A stretch of DNA of 64,000 nt from NCBI RefSeq assembly GCF_007992175.1, contig NZ_BJZT01000005.1, positions 124,001 to 188,000 on the forward strand, read 5' to 3'. Positions 1 to 7,943 of this stretch are shown here, piece after piece (within the stretch, counting starts at the first letter, position 1; each line of letters starts with the position of its first letter). The position numbers and the translations under genes were made by a program. The notes below the pieces were generated by a model. The model was not told where the DNA came from and searched no databases. It worked only from the letters and a program-made list of their open reading frames with translations. The stretch is from Methylobacterium haplocladii. Its GTDB lineage: Bacteria; Pseudomonadota; Alphaproteobacteria; Rhizobiales; Beijerinckiaceae.

Positions 1-4
1 ACCG

Positions 5-31
5 AAGGGTGCTCCAGTTGGGCACCCTTTT
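5..31 (+). terminator. Rho-independent terminator of a gene left of the window
   Basis: The inverted repeat GGGTGC (7-12) / GCACCC (22-27) is followed by TTTT. The gene it ends lies outside the window, so only the hairpin can be judged. Confidence 0.6.
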
Positions 32-120
32 GTTTGAATGGACCGGCGAACGCCGCCCTCGGGACCGAGCCGTCGCGTGTCGTATAAGCAAACGGACCAG
101 CATCTGCGCACGAGACTCCC

Positions 121-678
121 ATGAACGACACCGCCCTCGAACGCCCCTTCATCCCCCTCGCCATTGCCGTGCTGACCGTCTCCGACACCCGGACGGTCGA
201 GGACGACCGCTCCGGCGACACCTTGGTCGGACGGCTCGAAACGGCCGGGCACCGGCTCGCGGCGCGGGCGATCGTGCCGGACGAGGTGCCGGCGATCCGT
301 CTTCGGGTCGAGGCCTGGACACGGGATCCCGACATCGACGTGATCCTCACCACCGGAGGCACCGGATTCACGGGCCGCGACGTCACCCCGGAGGCGATCG
401 AGCCGCTCTTCGAAAAACGGATGGACGGCTTTTCGGTGGTCTTTCACAAGATCTCATACGAAAAGATCGGCACCTCGACGCTGCAGTCGCGGGCGACGGC
501 GGGGGTGATCCGGGCGACTTACGTGTTCGTGCTGCCGGGCTCGCCCGGCGCCTGCAAGGACGCCTGGGACGGCATTCTCGATGCGCAGCTCGATTACCGC
601 CACCGGCCCTGCAACTTCGTCGAGATCCTGCCGCGGTTGGACGAACATCTCAGGCGCGGCGCCACCATCAGTGTCTGA
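121..678 (+). CDS. moaB: Molybdenum cofactor biosynthesis protein B (MoaB)
   Basis: A 185-residue MoaB/MogA-fold protein of the molybdopterin-binding family, expected to act in the cytosol in molybdenum cofactor synthesis (molybdopterin adenylylation type chemistry). The early strand LTVSDTR, the signature TTGGTGFTGRDVTPEA near residues 77-92 and the later LPGSPGA segment are all present, and the length is typical. Methylotrophs use Mo or W formate dehydrogenases, which fits, but no other moa or mog gene is adjacent. A second protein with the same fold (CinA-like) lies at 23097-23837. The ATG at 121 is the first Met before the conserved fold. Confidence 0.92.
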   Translation: MNDTALERPFIPLAIAVLTVSDTRTVEDDRSGDTLVGRLETAGHRLAARAIVPDEVPAIRLRVEAWTRDPDIDVILTTGGTGFTGRDVTPEAIEPLFEKRMDGFSVVFHKISYEKIGTSTLQSRATAGVIRATYVFVLPGSPGACKDAWDGILDAQLDYRHRPCNFVEILPRLDEHLRRGATISV

Positions 679-782
679 ACACCGAATCCGGCCTCGGCAG
701 CCGCCCCGAGGAACCTGAACCGCACCACCCTGTTGTTCCAGGGCAACAACGTTTGCCTCGGTCACCTTCAGGGAGTGAAACA

Positions 783-980
783 ATGAAATTCGGCCTCGCC
801 CTCGCAGCGGCTCTCGCCTTCGGCACCCTCGGCATGGGCATGACGGGCGCCTCCGCCGCCGGCAAAAGCGCCATGGAGACCGGCTCGAACGCGACCGACA
901 CCAAGGGCGGCAGCATGTCGGGCGGAAAGATGTCCGGTGGCAAGATGCAGCAGAAGTCGATGAAGAAGAAGAAGATGTGA
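783..980 (+). CDS. Small exported Met/Lys/Gly-rich protein
   Basis: A 65-residue protein with an N-terminal signal peptide (MKFGLALAAALAFG, cleavage probably after ASA-A) and a low-complexity mature part made of GGKMSGG-type repeats ending in KSMKKKKM. It resembles the pentapeptide MxKDx-type small secreted proteins of proteobacteria, whose function is unknown to me. A purine-rich ribosome site (GGGAG) lies near 770-774. A strong terminator follows 20 bases after the stop, so this looks like a single-gene unit. Possible roles such as metal or polyanion binding are only inference from composition. Confidence 0.7.
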   Translation: MKFGLALAAALAFGTLGMGMTGASAAGKSAMETGSNATDTKGGSMSGGKMSGGKMQQKSMKKKKM

Positions 981-999
981 GCCCGAACGCTTACGGTGA

Positions 1000-1024
1000 G
1001 GGCGCCTCAGGGCGCCCTTTTTTG
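1000..1024 (+). terminator. Rho-independent terminator after the small Met/Lys-rich gene
   Basis: GGGCGCC (1000-1006), loop TCAG, GGCGCCC (1011-1017), then a run of seven T. It sits 20 bases after the stop at 980. Confidence 0.85.
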
Positions 1025-1057
1025 TTGCGTTTTTCCCGCCACCGAGGCCCCGCGATC

Positions 1058-1477
1058 ATGGTGTTGCGAACACTTTCTTCGATGATCGTTCTGGCCGCGC
1101 TGATCGGCGCCCCGAGCGATGGCGAGGCCCGACCCGCTGCCGGAGTTCCCGAGCGCGAGCGGCGTACCGAAAAGCTCACACCGAACCGCTGGGTCGCGAT
1201 GGTGGTCACGCGGATCACGCAGGCCGGCGGCACCACCGCCGCCGGAGACCCCGGGGGCACCGTGACGATCCGTGTCCGCATCGGCATCGACGGTACGCTG
1301 GAAGGCGCGGCAGTAGAGGAAAGCTCGGGCTCGCCCGCCCTCGACGGTCGTGCGCTCGAAGCCGCCAAGGCCGCCGCGCCGTTCGCGCCGCCGCCGGAGA
1401 AATTGCTGACGCTGGAGGGCTTTACGGAGCTGAGCTTTTCGGTGGAGTTCGCCCGATCCGGCACAGCGAGACCGTAA
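1058..1477 (+). CDS. TonB C-terminal domain (TonB-family) protein
   Basis: About 139 residues from the ATG at 1058. An N-terminal hydrophobic signal or anchor (MVLRTLSSMIVLAALIGA) is followed by a domain with the TonB-C pattern: a conserved GGTVTIRVRIGIDGTLEGAAVEES-type strand pair and then a helix with ALDGRALEAAKAAAPF. It lacks the long proline-rich periplasm-spanning region of a classical TonB, so it is more likely a short periplasmic TonB-C protein than a functional energy transducer. No ExbB/ExbD or receptor gene is adjacent. An upstream in-frame start would begin inside the preceding gene and its terminator, so 1058 is preferred. Confidence 0.75.
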   Translation: MVLRTLSSMIVLAALIGAPSDGEARPAAGVPERERRTEKLTPNRWVAMVVTRITQAGGTTAAGDPGGTVTIRVRIGIDGTLEGAAVEESSGSPALDGRALEAAKAAAPFAPPPEKLLTLEGFTELSFSVEFARSGTARP

Positions 1478-1489
1478 CCGACTGACCTC

Positions 1490-1568
1490 CGTCACTGCGA
1501 GCGGAGTGAAGCAAACCGGGGCCTATGAGTGACGGCAGGGCCGTGATTCCGGGGCGTTCGCAATCACG
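1490..1568. repeat. Degenerate copy of the CGTCATTGCGAGCG palindromic repeat
   Basis: The left arm (1490-1521: CGTCACTGCGAGCGGAG then TGAAGCAA) matches the left arm of the clearer element at 52035-52126 at most positions. The right part (about 1539-1568) is a decayed version of the complementary arm. It lies between two convergent genes. Confidence 0.5.
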
Positions 1569-1629
1569 CGAGTGGCGCGTCTCACACGGCCGGCCGAGGA
1601 GGGCGGGGGCGCGACCGTCCGCCAAACCC

Positions 1630-2148
1630 TCACGTCCGCTCCAGCCCCGCCGACATCGCCCGCGGCCTCTGGCGCGGTGAGAAGCCCGATCCGGCAAGCA
1701 GGCTGTCGCGGCGTACGAGATCCCCGGCTCGTGGATTCCTGGCGCCGAGCAGGCGCTCGATGCGCGCCGCGAGGCGGTCGCCGATCCCGGCATGGGGGCG
1801 GCGCAGCCGGGCGAGGATGACCTCCGGCCGGGCCGTGCCGACGAACCGGTCGACGCTTCGGATCCAGCCCTCACGCGGCAGATCGCCGGCCTCGAGACAG
1901 AGCACCCAATCATGCCGCGCCATTTGCGCGGCCGCACGCCACGGACCGGCCGGCCCGCTCTGGACGAGCGTCGCGCCCGAGGCGTCCGCGATCGTTTCAA
2001 GAGCGTCGCAGGCGCGCGCCGACACGATCACCGCATCGGCGACCAAGCCCGCCGCCACGCCGGCCACCAGGGCGCTGAGCGTGTCGGCGAGGCGCTCGAT
2101 CGCCTCCGGATCGGCCGGCCGCGCGACGTGGATCAAGGCCGAGATCAT
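1630..2148 (-). CDS. Glycosyltransferase family 2-like protein, degenerate
   Basis: A 172-residue protein. The order of elements follows the short GT2 (TIGR04283-like) enzymes: an N-terminal alternating strand/helix with LADTLSALVAGVAAGLV, a VIVSA strand, a DALETIADASGATLV segment, and DWVLCLEAGDLPREGW where GT2 enzymes have a D-x-D-like LHADT. The N-terminal nucleotide-binding Pro/Thr strand is atypical and the acidic motif is reduced to EAGD, so catalytic activity is uncertain. It is a single gene, convergent with the TonB-C gene and divergent from the radical SAM gene. Confidence 0.55.
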   Translation of the reverse strand: MISALIHVARPADPEAIERLADTLSALVAGVAAGLVADAVIVSARACDALETIADASGATLVQSGPAGPWRAAAQMARHDWVLCLEAGDLPREGWIRSVDRFVGTARPEVILARLRRPHAGIGDRLAARIERLLGARNPRAGDLVRRDSLLAGSGFSPRQRPRAMSAGLERT

Positions 2149-2272
2149 CCCGCGCCCTTAACCGATTTTCGCGACGCGCCAACCGCCCGCCCTGAGATCC
2201 GGAAGGCTGCCGACACGGTTTCCCGGATGAATCGAGCCGATGACCGAAATATGTGCATCGACCCCTTCGTAT

Positions 2273-2287
2273 GTTCGCTTTATGTTC
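2273..2287 (+). promoter_or_regulatory. Putative LexA (SOS) box, GTTC-N7-GTTC
   Basis: GTTC (2273-2276), GCTTTAT, GTTC (2284-2287). This is the direct-repeat operator bound by alphaproteobacterial LexA. It lies 31 bases before the preferred ATG (2319) of the radical SAM gene. The same 17-base string TGTTCGCTTTATGTTCT occurs again at 20818-20834. Confidence 0.75.
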
Positions 2288-2318
2288 TAGGAGTTCCGTC
2301 TTCGAGACTCAGGATGCC

Positions 2319-3452
2319 ATGGCCTCCCCGAAGCCCGATCCGGTCGAGACGGCGCGCCGGATCGCCGGCAGCCTGAGCCGGCCCGAGACCCGGCGCGGCC
2401 GTGGCGCCACGGCCAATCCCGACGGGCGTTTCGAGCCTGCGCACCGGGAAGCGTTCGACGACGGCTGGGATCAGCAGGAGGACGATGGGTTCGCACCGCC
2501 GATAACGCGAACGCAGGTGAGTCTCGAAGCGGCACGCACGCTGATCACGCGCAACACGTCGCCGGACATCGGCTTCGACCGTTCGATCAATCCCTACCGG
2601 GGCTGCGAGCACGGCTGCATCTACTGCTTCGCCCGGCCGAACCATGCCTATGTCGGCCTGTCACCGGGCCTCGATTTCGAGACGAAACTGTTTGCCAAGC
2701 CCCAAGCGGCAGCGCTTCTGGAGAAGGAACTCCTGCATCCGGGCTACATACCGCGCACTGTCGCGCTCGGCACTGCCACCGACCCCTACCAGCCGATCGA
2801 GCGGGAGCACCGGCTCACCCGCGGCGTGCTAAAGGTGCTCGCCCGCTTCCGCCATCCCGTCGGGATCGTGACGAAATCCGGTCTCGTCCTGCGCGACCGG
2901 GACATCCTCTCTAAGATGGCGGCGGACGGCCTCGTCAAGGTCGCGATCTCGCTGACCACCCTCGATCCCGAGTTGGCCCGCCGGATGGAGCCGCGCGCGC
3001 CACACCCGCAGAAGCGCCTCGCCGCGATTCGGGGCTTGGCCGAGGCGGGCGTGCCGGTGATGGCGATCGTCGCCCCTATCATCCCCTCCCTCAACGACCA
3101 TGAGATCGAGGGCATTCTGGAAGTCGCTCGGGAGGCGGGTGCGAGCGAAGCGAACTACGTCCTGCTGCGCCTGCCACGCGAGCTCGAAGGCCTCGTCGGG
3201 GATTGGTTTTCCGAGCATTATCCCGGCCGCCGGAACCACGTCTTCTCGCTGCTGACGCAGGCGCGCGGCGGGAAAAGCTACGACGCGGCCTGGGGCACGC
3301 GGATGATCGGGGAAGGGCCCTATGCCGATCTCATCCGCCGCCGGTTCGCACTGGCTAAGGTGCGCCTCGGCTATCCCGCGGAGAGGCTGCGGCAGAGGAC
3401 GGACCTGTTTCGCAGGCCCGAGAGGGCCGGCGATCAGCTCGCGTTGTTCTAG
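2319..3452 (+). CDS. PA0069/Rv2578c-family radical SAM protein
   Basis: A 377-residue radical SAM protein. The cluster motif is C-x3-C-x2-C (C96, C100, C103 in RGCEHGCIYC) preceded by SINPYRGC. GTATDPYQPIE, VGIVTKSGLVLRD and APIIPSLND follow, the usual order in the PA0069/Rv2578c group, which is distantly related to spore photoproduct lyase. The substrate is not known. A Met at 2253 would put the LexA-like box inside the coding region, so I chose the ATG at 2319, giving MASPKPDP. The SOS box suggests a role in DNA damage response or nucleic-acid repair; that is inference. It converges on rnhB with 3 bases between the stops. Confidence 0.88.
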   Translation: MASPKPDPVETARRIAGSLSRPETRRGRGATANPDGRFEPAHREAFDDGWDQQEDDGFAPPITRTQVSLEAARTLITRNTSPDIGFDRSINPYRGCEHGCIYCFARPNHAYVGLSPGLDFETKLFAKPQAAALLEKELLHPGYIPRTVALGTATDPYQPIEREHRLTRGVLKVLARFRHPVGIVTKSGLVLRDRDILSKMAADGLVKVAISLTTLDPELARRMEPRAPHPQKRLAAIRGLAEAGVPVMAIVAPIIPSLNDHEIEGILEVAREAGASEANYVLLRLPRELEGLVGDWFSEHYPGRRNHVFSLLTQARGGKSYDAAWGTRMIGEGPYADLIRRRFALAKVRLGYPAERLRQRTDLFRRPERAGDQLALF

Positions 3453-3455
3453 CCC

Positions 3456-4088
3456 TTAGAACCGGCTGGTGAAGCTCAGGCGATGGTGCGGGCTGCGCCC
3501 CTGCGCCGTCAGCCCGGCGAGATGCGCGGCGGTGCCGTAGCCGACGTTGCGCTCCCAGGCATAGGCGGGGTGGCGCAGCGCGAGCCGCCGCATCAGATCG
3601 TCGCGAAACGTCTTGGCGACGATGGAAGCCGCGGCGACCTGTGGAATCAGTCTGTCGCCGCCGATTACCGCCCGGCAGGGCAGCGCGAGCCCCGGAATCC
3701 CGTCCGGGCCGTCCACCAGAACCGGGGCCTCGACGCCGAGCCGGGTCACAGCCCGGCACATGGCGTCGAGGGTGGCGGCGCGTACGTTGATGCGGTCGAC
3801 GAGGCCGCGCGAGGCGGCGGCCAGCGACACCCGGGCATGGGCGCGGATCAACGGCGTCAGCATCTCGCGCGTGGTCCGGTCGAGCCGCTTGCTGTCGTCG
3901 AGCCGGGCCAGCAGGTGTGGCGGAAACAGCAGCGGGTTGAACCAGACCGCCGCGACCATGACCGGCCCGCACAAGGCCCCGCGCCCGACCTCGTCGCAGC
4001 CGATCACGGCCGGGTATTCGGCGACCAGGGCGGGATCAAAGGGCCGCTTGGGGCCGGGGACGCGAGGACGCATGGCGGCTTCTCGCAT
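3456..4088 (-). CDS. rnhB: Ribonuclease HII
   Basis: A 210-residue type-2 RNase H that nicks RNA-DNA hybrids and removes single ribonucleotides from DNA. The motif GCDEVGRGALCGP supplies D32 and E33; DDSK, VLVDGPDG (D126), GGD and AASIVAKTFRDD complete the active site. Length is normal. It is the last gene of a minus-strand operon: the glycosyltransferase ends 15 bases upstream of its ATG at 4088. A second in-frame ATG six codons in (MRPRVP) is an alternative start. Confidence 0.95.
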   Translation of the reverse strand: MREAAMRPRVPGPKRPFDPALVAEYPAVIGCDEVGRGALCGPVMVAAVWFNPLLFPPHLLARLDDSKRLDRTTREMLTPLIRAHARVSLAAASRGLVDRINVRAATLDAMCRAVTRLGVEAPVLVDGPDGIPGLALPCRAVIGGDRLIPQVAAASIVAKTFRDDLMRRLALRHPAYAWERNVGYGTAAHLAGLTAQGRSPHHRLSFTSRF

Positions 4089-4103
4089 CCCGCGCGGATC
4101 CCG

Positions 4104-5168
4104 TCACCCGAGTTCGACGAGCCTCGCGGCTTGCTTCGCGGGCTTGGCCGCGCGCATCGGGCCGACGGCATGGGCAATCTCGATATTCGCGTAGAACTGG
4201 CGCGCGCTCTCGGCCCAGGTGTGACGCAGGGCCTCCGCACGGCAGCGCTCACGCGGGATCGCGAGGGCGGCGAGGGCGGCTTCGCGCAGGTCGGCGGCGA
4301 TCACGCCGGCGCCCGTTCCCGAAATCACGTCGAGGGGGCCGGTCACCGGGAAGGCCGCCACCGGCAGGCCGCAGGCCAGGGCCTCCAGCAGCACGATGCC
4401 GAAGGTGTCGGTGAGGCTCGGAAACACGAACACGTCGGCGGCGGCGTAGATTTCGGCGAGGTCCTCTCCGGTCCGGGTGCCGAGGAAGCGCGCCTCCGGA
4501 TGCAGTCCCTGCAGGCGCGCCCGGTCCGGCCCGTCGCCGACGACGACCTTGGTGCCCGGCAGGTCCAAGCCAAGGAACGCCTGCAGGTTCTTCTCCACCG
4601 CGAGCCGACCAACAAACAAGAAGATCGGGCCGGGGATGCCGGCCAGCGCATCGCTCGCCTGCGGGCGGAACAGCGCGGTGTCGACGCCGCGGGTCCAGGT
4701 CATGAGGTTCGAAAAGCCGCGGCCGGCGAGTTCGCGCTCCAGCGAAGGCGTGCTGACCATGGTGCCGCTCGCCGCCCCATGGAAGCGGCGCAGCCAGGCA
4801 TAGCTCCAGGATTGCGGCACCGGCGCGCGGGCGGCGAGGTATTCGGGAAAGCGGGTGTGGTAGCTCGTGGTGAAGGGGCGCCCCCGGGCGAGGCAGGCCC
4901 GGCGGGCGGCGTGGCCGATCGGCCCCTCGGTGGCGATGTGGACATGGGTCGGCGCGTGACCGTCGAAGGCCTGCAACACGCCTGAGCGCGTCACCAGCGA
5001 GAGCCGGATCTCCGAATAGCCCGGCAGCGGCAGCGAGTGGAAATCCTGCGGCGTCAGAAAGATCGGCTCGACGCCCTGCGCCTCGCCGGCCCGCGCCATC
5101 TGCTCCAGGGAGCGCACGACGCCGTTGACCTGTGGGTGCCACGCATCGGTGGCGATCAGGAGCTTCAC
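4104..5168 (-). CDS. Glycosyltransferase family 4 (GT-B)
   Basis: A 354-residue GT-B enzyme. The N-terminal domain starts with KLLIATDAWHPQVNGVVRS and carries the TSYHTRFPEY motif. The C-terminal GT4 domain has FVGRLAVEKNL, VVGDGPDR, the ADVFVFPSLTDTFGIVLLEA nucleotide-sugar signature with its paired acidic residues, and GLPVAAFP. It is close to alphaproteobacterial MgtA-like mannosyl or glucosyl transferases acting on diacylglycerol or lipid acceptors; the exact sugar and acceptor cannot be read from sequence. Its ATG overlaps the stop of the metallophosphoesterase by 4 bases, so the two are translationally coupled and probably serve one membrane-lipid pathway. Confidence 0.88.
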   Translation of the reverse strand: MKLLIATDAWHPQVNGVVRSLEQMARAGEAQGVEPIFLTPQDFHSLPLPGYSEIRLSLVTRSGVLQAFDGHAPTHVHIATEGPIGHAARRACLARGRPFTTSYHTRFPEYLAARAPVPQSWSYAWLRRFHGAASGTMVSTPSLERELAGRGFSNLMTWTRGVDTALFRPQASDALAGIPGPIFLFVGRLAVEKNLQAFLGLDLPGTKVVVGDGPDRARLQGLHPEARFLGTRTGEDLAEIYAAADVFVFPSLTDTFGIVLLEALACGLPVAAFPVTGPLDVISGTGAGVIAADLREAALAALAIPRERCRAEALRHTWAESARQFYANIEIAHAVGPMRAAKPAKQAARLVELG

Positions 5169-6037
5169 GCGACGGCCCGCGACGGGGACTCGGCATAGCC
5201 GGCCATCTCGGTCTCGGCGGCGGCGCGGGCGCGCAGCAGGCTCGGATAGTGCAGCACCTCCATGCGACCGTCGTAATGCTCGACCACCGCCGTGCAGGAT
5301 TCCACCCAGTCGCCGGTGTTTATGTAGGCGAGACCGTCGATGTCACGGTTGGCGGCGTGGTGGATATGACCGCAGATCACGCCGTCGGCGCCCTGCCGGC
5401 GAGCCTCGTCGGCGAGGAACTCTTCGAACTTTCCGATGAAGTTGACGGCGTTCTTCACCTTCAGCTTCGCCCAGGCCGAGAGCGACCAGTAGGACAGGCC
5501 GAGCCGGCGTCGCACGAGATTGAGCAGGGTGTTGACGGTGAGCGCGGCCGTATAGGCACCGTCGCCGAGATGGGCGAGCCATTTCGAATGGCGCACGACC
5601 ATGTCGAACTGGTCACCGTGGATGACGAGGTAGCGCTTGCCGTCGGCGGCGACGTGCATGCGGCTTTCGGCGATCTCGATGCCGCCGAAGGTGGTACCGA
5701 TATAGTCGCGCAGGAACTCGTCGTGGTTGCCCGGCACGTAGACGACATGGGCACCCTTGCGCACCTTGCGCAGGATCTTCTGCACCACGTCGTTATGGAC
5801 CTGCGGCCAGTACCAGCCGGACTTGAGCTGCCAGCCATCGACGATGTCGCCGACGAGGTAGATCGCGTCCGCGTCGACGTCGCGCAGGAAGTCGAGCAGC
5901 AGCGAGGCCTGGCAGCCCTTGGTGCCGAGATGCGTGTCGGACAGAAAGAGCGTCCGCACGCGGATCGTCGTCTCCGGATCCTCTGCCAACCGCGCCTCCG
6001 GCATCTTCAAAACACCGGAGCCAAACCGAATTCCCAT
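5165..6037 (-). CDS. LpxH-like metallophosphoesterase
   Basis: A 290-residue calcineurin-like phosphoesterase. The metal-binding motifs are in order: LFLSDTHLG, YLVGDIVDGW, VPGNHDEFLRD, VIHGDQFD and GHIHHA. This is the UDP-2,3-diacylglucosamine pyrophosphatase-like (LpxH-like) subfamily with a C-terminal GLAYINTGDWVE segment. It is the first gene of the operon with the GT4 enzyme and rnhB. True LpxH activity is unproven, because many alphaproteobacteria use LpxI and keep LpxH-like paralogues for other lipids. A shorter start at the Met in KMPEARL is possible. Confidence 0.85.
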   Translation of the reverse strand: MGIRFGSGVLKMPEARLAEDPETTIRVRTLFLSDTHLGTKGCQASLLLDFLRDVDADAIYLVGDIVDGWQLKSGWYWPQVHNDVVQKILRKVRKGAHVVYVPGNHDEFLRDYIGTTFGGIEIAESRMHVAADGKRYLVIHGDQFDMVVRHSKWLAHLGDGAYTAALTVNTLLNLVRRRLGLSYWSLSAWAKLKVKNAVNFIGKFEEFLADEARRQGADGVICGHIHHAANRDIDGLAYINTGDWVESCTAVVEHYDGRMEVLHYPSLLRARAAAETEMAGYAESPSRAVA

Positions 6038-6630
6038 CTCAGTTTGATGACGCAGGCATCGTCACGGCCTGCGCCGGATCGATAGGCCGGGATGTCGAAG
6101 GAGCCGCGGCGACGAGGAAATTCTTTTTGCCATCCGATTGAGTTTTTTCAGTTTTCCTTTCGCGGAGAAGGCGGGCATCTTCCGCGCCAATGAGGTCCGC
6201 GGCGGCGTTTCGAACGGAATGCCGTGGGAGCAGCCGGACCCCGAAAACACGGGGTGGAAGCGTTCGACGGCTCGCGTAGCGCCCTTGAAGACGAGGGCCG
6301 GCTGAGGCATCGAGGGCAGTGAGAATTCGGAGGCGACCGGCGTGACGAGCACGCCGTGACGCGGACGGCCAAGGCCGTTTCGCCGCTCCGCAGATCTCGG
6401 CGTTTCCGACAGGTCAGACGGACGTCACCAGAGCACGTGGTCTCCGCGGGTGCGCGGGAACGACGCACGGGCCGAGGCGTTCGGGTGAACGAACGTCATC
6501 CCTGGACCGGGGCTGAGCGGCCGTTCCCCTGCGGGATCGCATTCACGGCGGGCGTGCCCCGCCAGCACGATTTGACGACAGGATCGGGCTTGCTCCCGAC
6601 CGGTATAAACAGGATTTGGAGGACACACTC
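6038..6630 (+). promoter_or_regulatory. 593-base region upstream of sga: serine-cycle promoter region
   Basis: No convincing gene is seen. It separates the divergent metallophosphoesterase and sga genes, so it must hold the first serine-cycle promoter. In M. extorquens the LysR-type regulator QscR is known to activate this operon from upstream of sga; I could not assign its site by eye. A TTGACG hexamer is at 6572-6577 and TATAAA at 6604-6609, but the 26-base spacing is too long for one sigma-70 promoter. A short hairpin ACGGCC/GGCCGT is at 6365-6378. Confidence 0.55.
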
Positions 6631-7839
6631 ATGGCGGCAAAGAGACGGCCGGGTCGCAACCACCTCTTCGTTCCGGGCCCGACGAACATCCCGGACCGCG
6701 TGCAGCGTGCCATGCTGGTGCCCTCCGAGGATCACCGCTCGGTCGAGTTCCCGGAGCTGACGAAGCCGCTGTTCGAGGACACCAAGAAGGTGTTCGGTTC
6801 GACCGACGGCACGATCTTCCTGTTCCCGGCCTCCGGCACGGGCATCTGGGAGTCGGCGCTCACCAACACGCTCGCTCGCGGCGACAAGGTGCTGGCCTCG
6901 CGCTTCGGCCAGTTCAGCCACCTCTGGATCGACATGGCCAAGCGCCTCGGTCTCGATGTCGTGGTGCAGGAAGAGGCCTGGGGTACCGGCGCCGATCCGG
7001 CCAAGATCGAGCAGGCCCTGCGCGACGATAAGAACCATGACATCAAGGCCGTCATGGTCGTCCACAACGAGACCGCCACCGGCGTGACCTCGGACATCGG
7101 CGCCGTCCGCAAGGCGATCGACGCGGCCGGCCACCCGGCCCTGCTCTTCGTCGACGGCGTCTCCTCGATCGGCTCGCTGCCGTTCAACGCGACCGAATGG
7201 AAGGTCGATTGCGCCATCGCCGGTTCCCAGAAGGGTCTGATGCTCCCCGCCGGCCTCGGCGTGATCTGCGTCAGCCCCAAGGCGATCAAGGCCGCCGAAG
7301 GCTCCGCCGGCAGCAACGACCGTCTCGCCCGCGTCTACTTCGACTGGGAAGACCACAAGAAGCAGAACCACCTCGGCTACTTCCCCTACACCCCGTCGCT
7401 GCCGCTGCTCTACGGCCTGCGCGAGGCGCTGGCCTGCCTGTTCGAGGAAGGTCTCGAGAACGTCTACCACCGGCACCACGTGCTCGGTGAGGCGACCCGT
7501 CAGGCCGTCGCAGCCTGGGGCCTCAAGACCTGCGCCAAGGAGCCCAAGTGGAACTCCGACACCGTCACCGCGATCGTGGTGCCGGAGGGCGTCGACGCCG
7601 CCAAGATCATCAAGCACGCCTTCGTCCGCTACAACCTCGCCCTCGGCGCGGGTCTGTCGGAAGTCGCCGGCAAGGTGTTCCGCATCGGTCACGTCGGTGA
7701 CCTGAACGAGCTTTCGCTGCTCGGCGCCATCGCCGGCGCGGAGATGTCGATGATCGACAACGGCATCAACGTGACCCCGGGTTCGGGCGTCGCCGCCGCG
7801 TCGAGCTACCTGCGCGAGAACCCGCTCTCGAAGTCGTAA
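6631..7839 (+). CDS. sga: Serine-glyoxylate aminotransferase
   Basis: A 402-residue PLP enzyme of class V that moves the amino group of serine to glyoxylate, giving hydroxypyruvate and glycine: the entry reaction of the serine cycle after serine hydroxymethyltransferase. Visible are GRNHLFVPGPTNIP at the N-terminus, ASGTGIWESAL, FVDGVSSIGSLPF, and AGSQKGLMLPAG with the Schiff-base lysine K201. GGAGGA at 6618-6623 lies 7 bases before the ATG at 6631, so this start is preferred over an in-frame Met five codons upstream. First gene of sga-hprA-mtdA-fch. Confidence 0.97.
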   Translation: MAAKRRPGRNHLFVPGPTNIPDRVQRAMLVPSEDHRSVEFPELTKPLFEDTKKVFGSTDGTIFLFPASGTGIWESALTNTLARGDKVLASRFGQFSHLWIDMAKRLGLDVVVQEEAWGTGADPAKIEQALRDDKNHDIKAVMVVHNETATGVTSDIGAVRKAIDAAGHPALLFVDGVSSIGSLPFNATEWKVDCAIAGSQKGLMLPAGLGVICVSPKAIKAAEGSAGSNDRLARVYFDWEDHKKQNHLGYFPYTPSLPLLYGLREALACLFEEGLENVYHRHHVLGEATRQAVAAWGLKTCAKEPKWNSDTVTAIVVPEGVDAAKIIKHAFVRYNLALGAGLSEVAGKVFRIGHVGDLNELSLLGAIAGAEMSMIDNGINVTPGSGVAAASSYLRENPLSKS

Positions 7840-7848
7840 GACACGGCT

Positions 7849-7873
7849 CCGGGGCCGGTCCGTCTGGCCCCGG
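7849..7873 (+). other. Intercistronic hairpin between sga and hprA
   Basis: A perfect 8-base stem, CCGGGGCC (7849-7856) and GGCCCCGG (7866-7873), with a 9-base loop. No T run follows, so it is more likely an mRNA-stabilising or attenuating structure than a terminator. Confidence 0.55.
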
Positions 7874-7943
7874 GGTACCCTGAACGAGACCATCAAAAGA
7901 CTCGGGTGGGCGCCACCGCCACGGGCAAAAGCAGGGATCACCG

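Noticed and set aside
6062..6352. A 96-codon minus-strand frame upstream of the metallophosphoesterase
   Set aside because: It has no ribosome site, signal or domain, and lies in the control region between divergent operons.
6572..6609. TTGACG ... TATAAA as the sga promoter
   Set aside because: The spacing is 26 bases, far from the 16-18 needed for one sigma-70 promoter.
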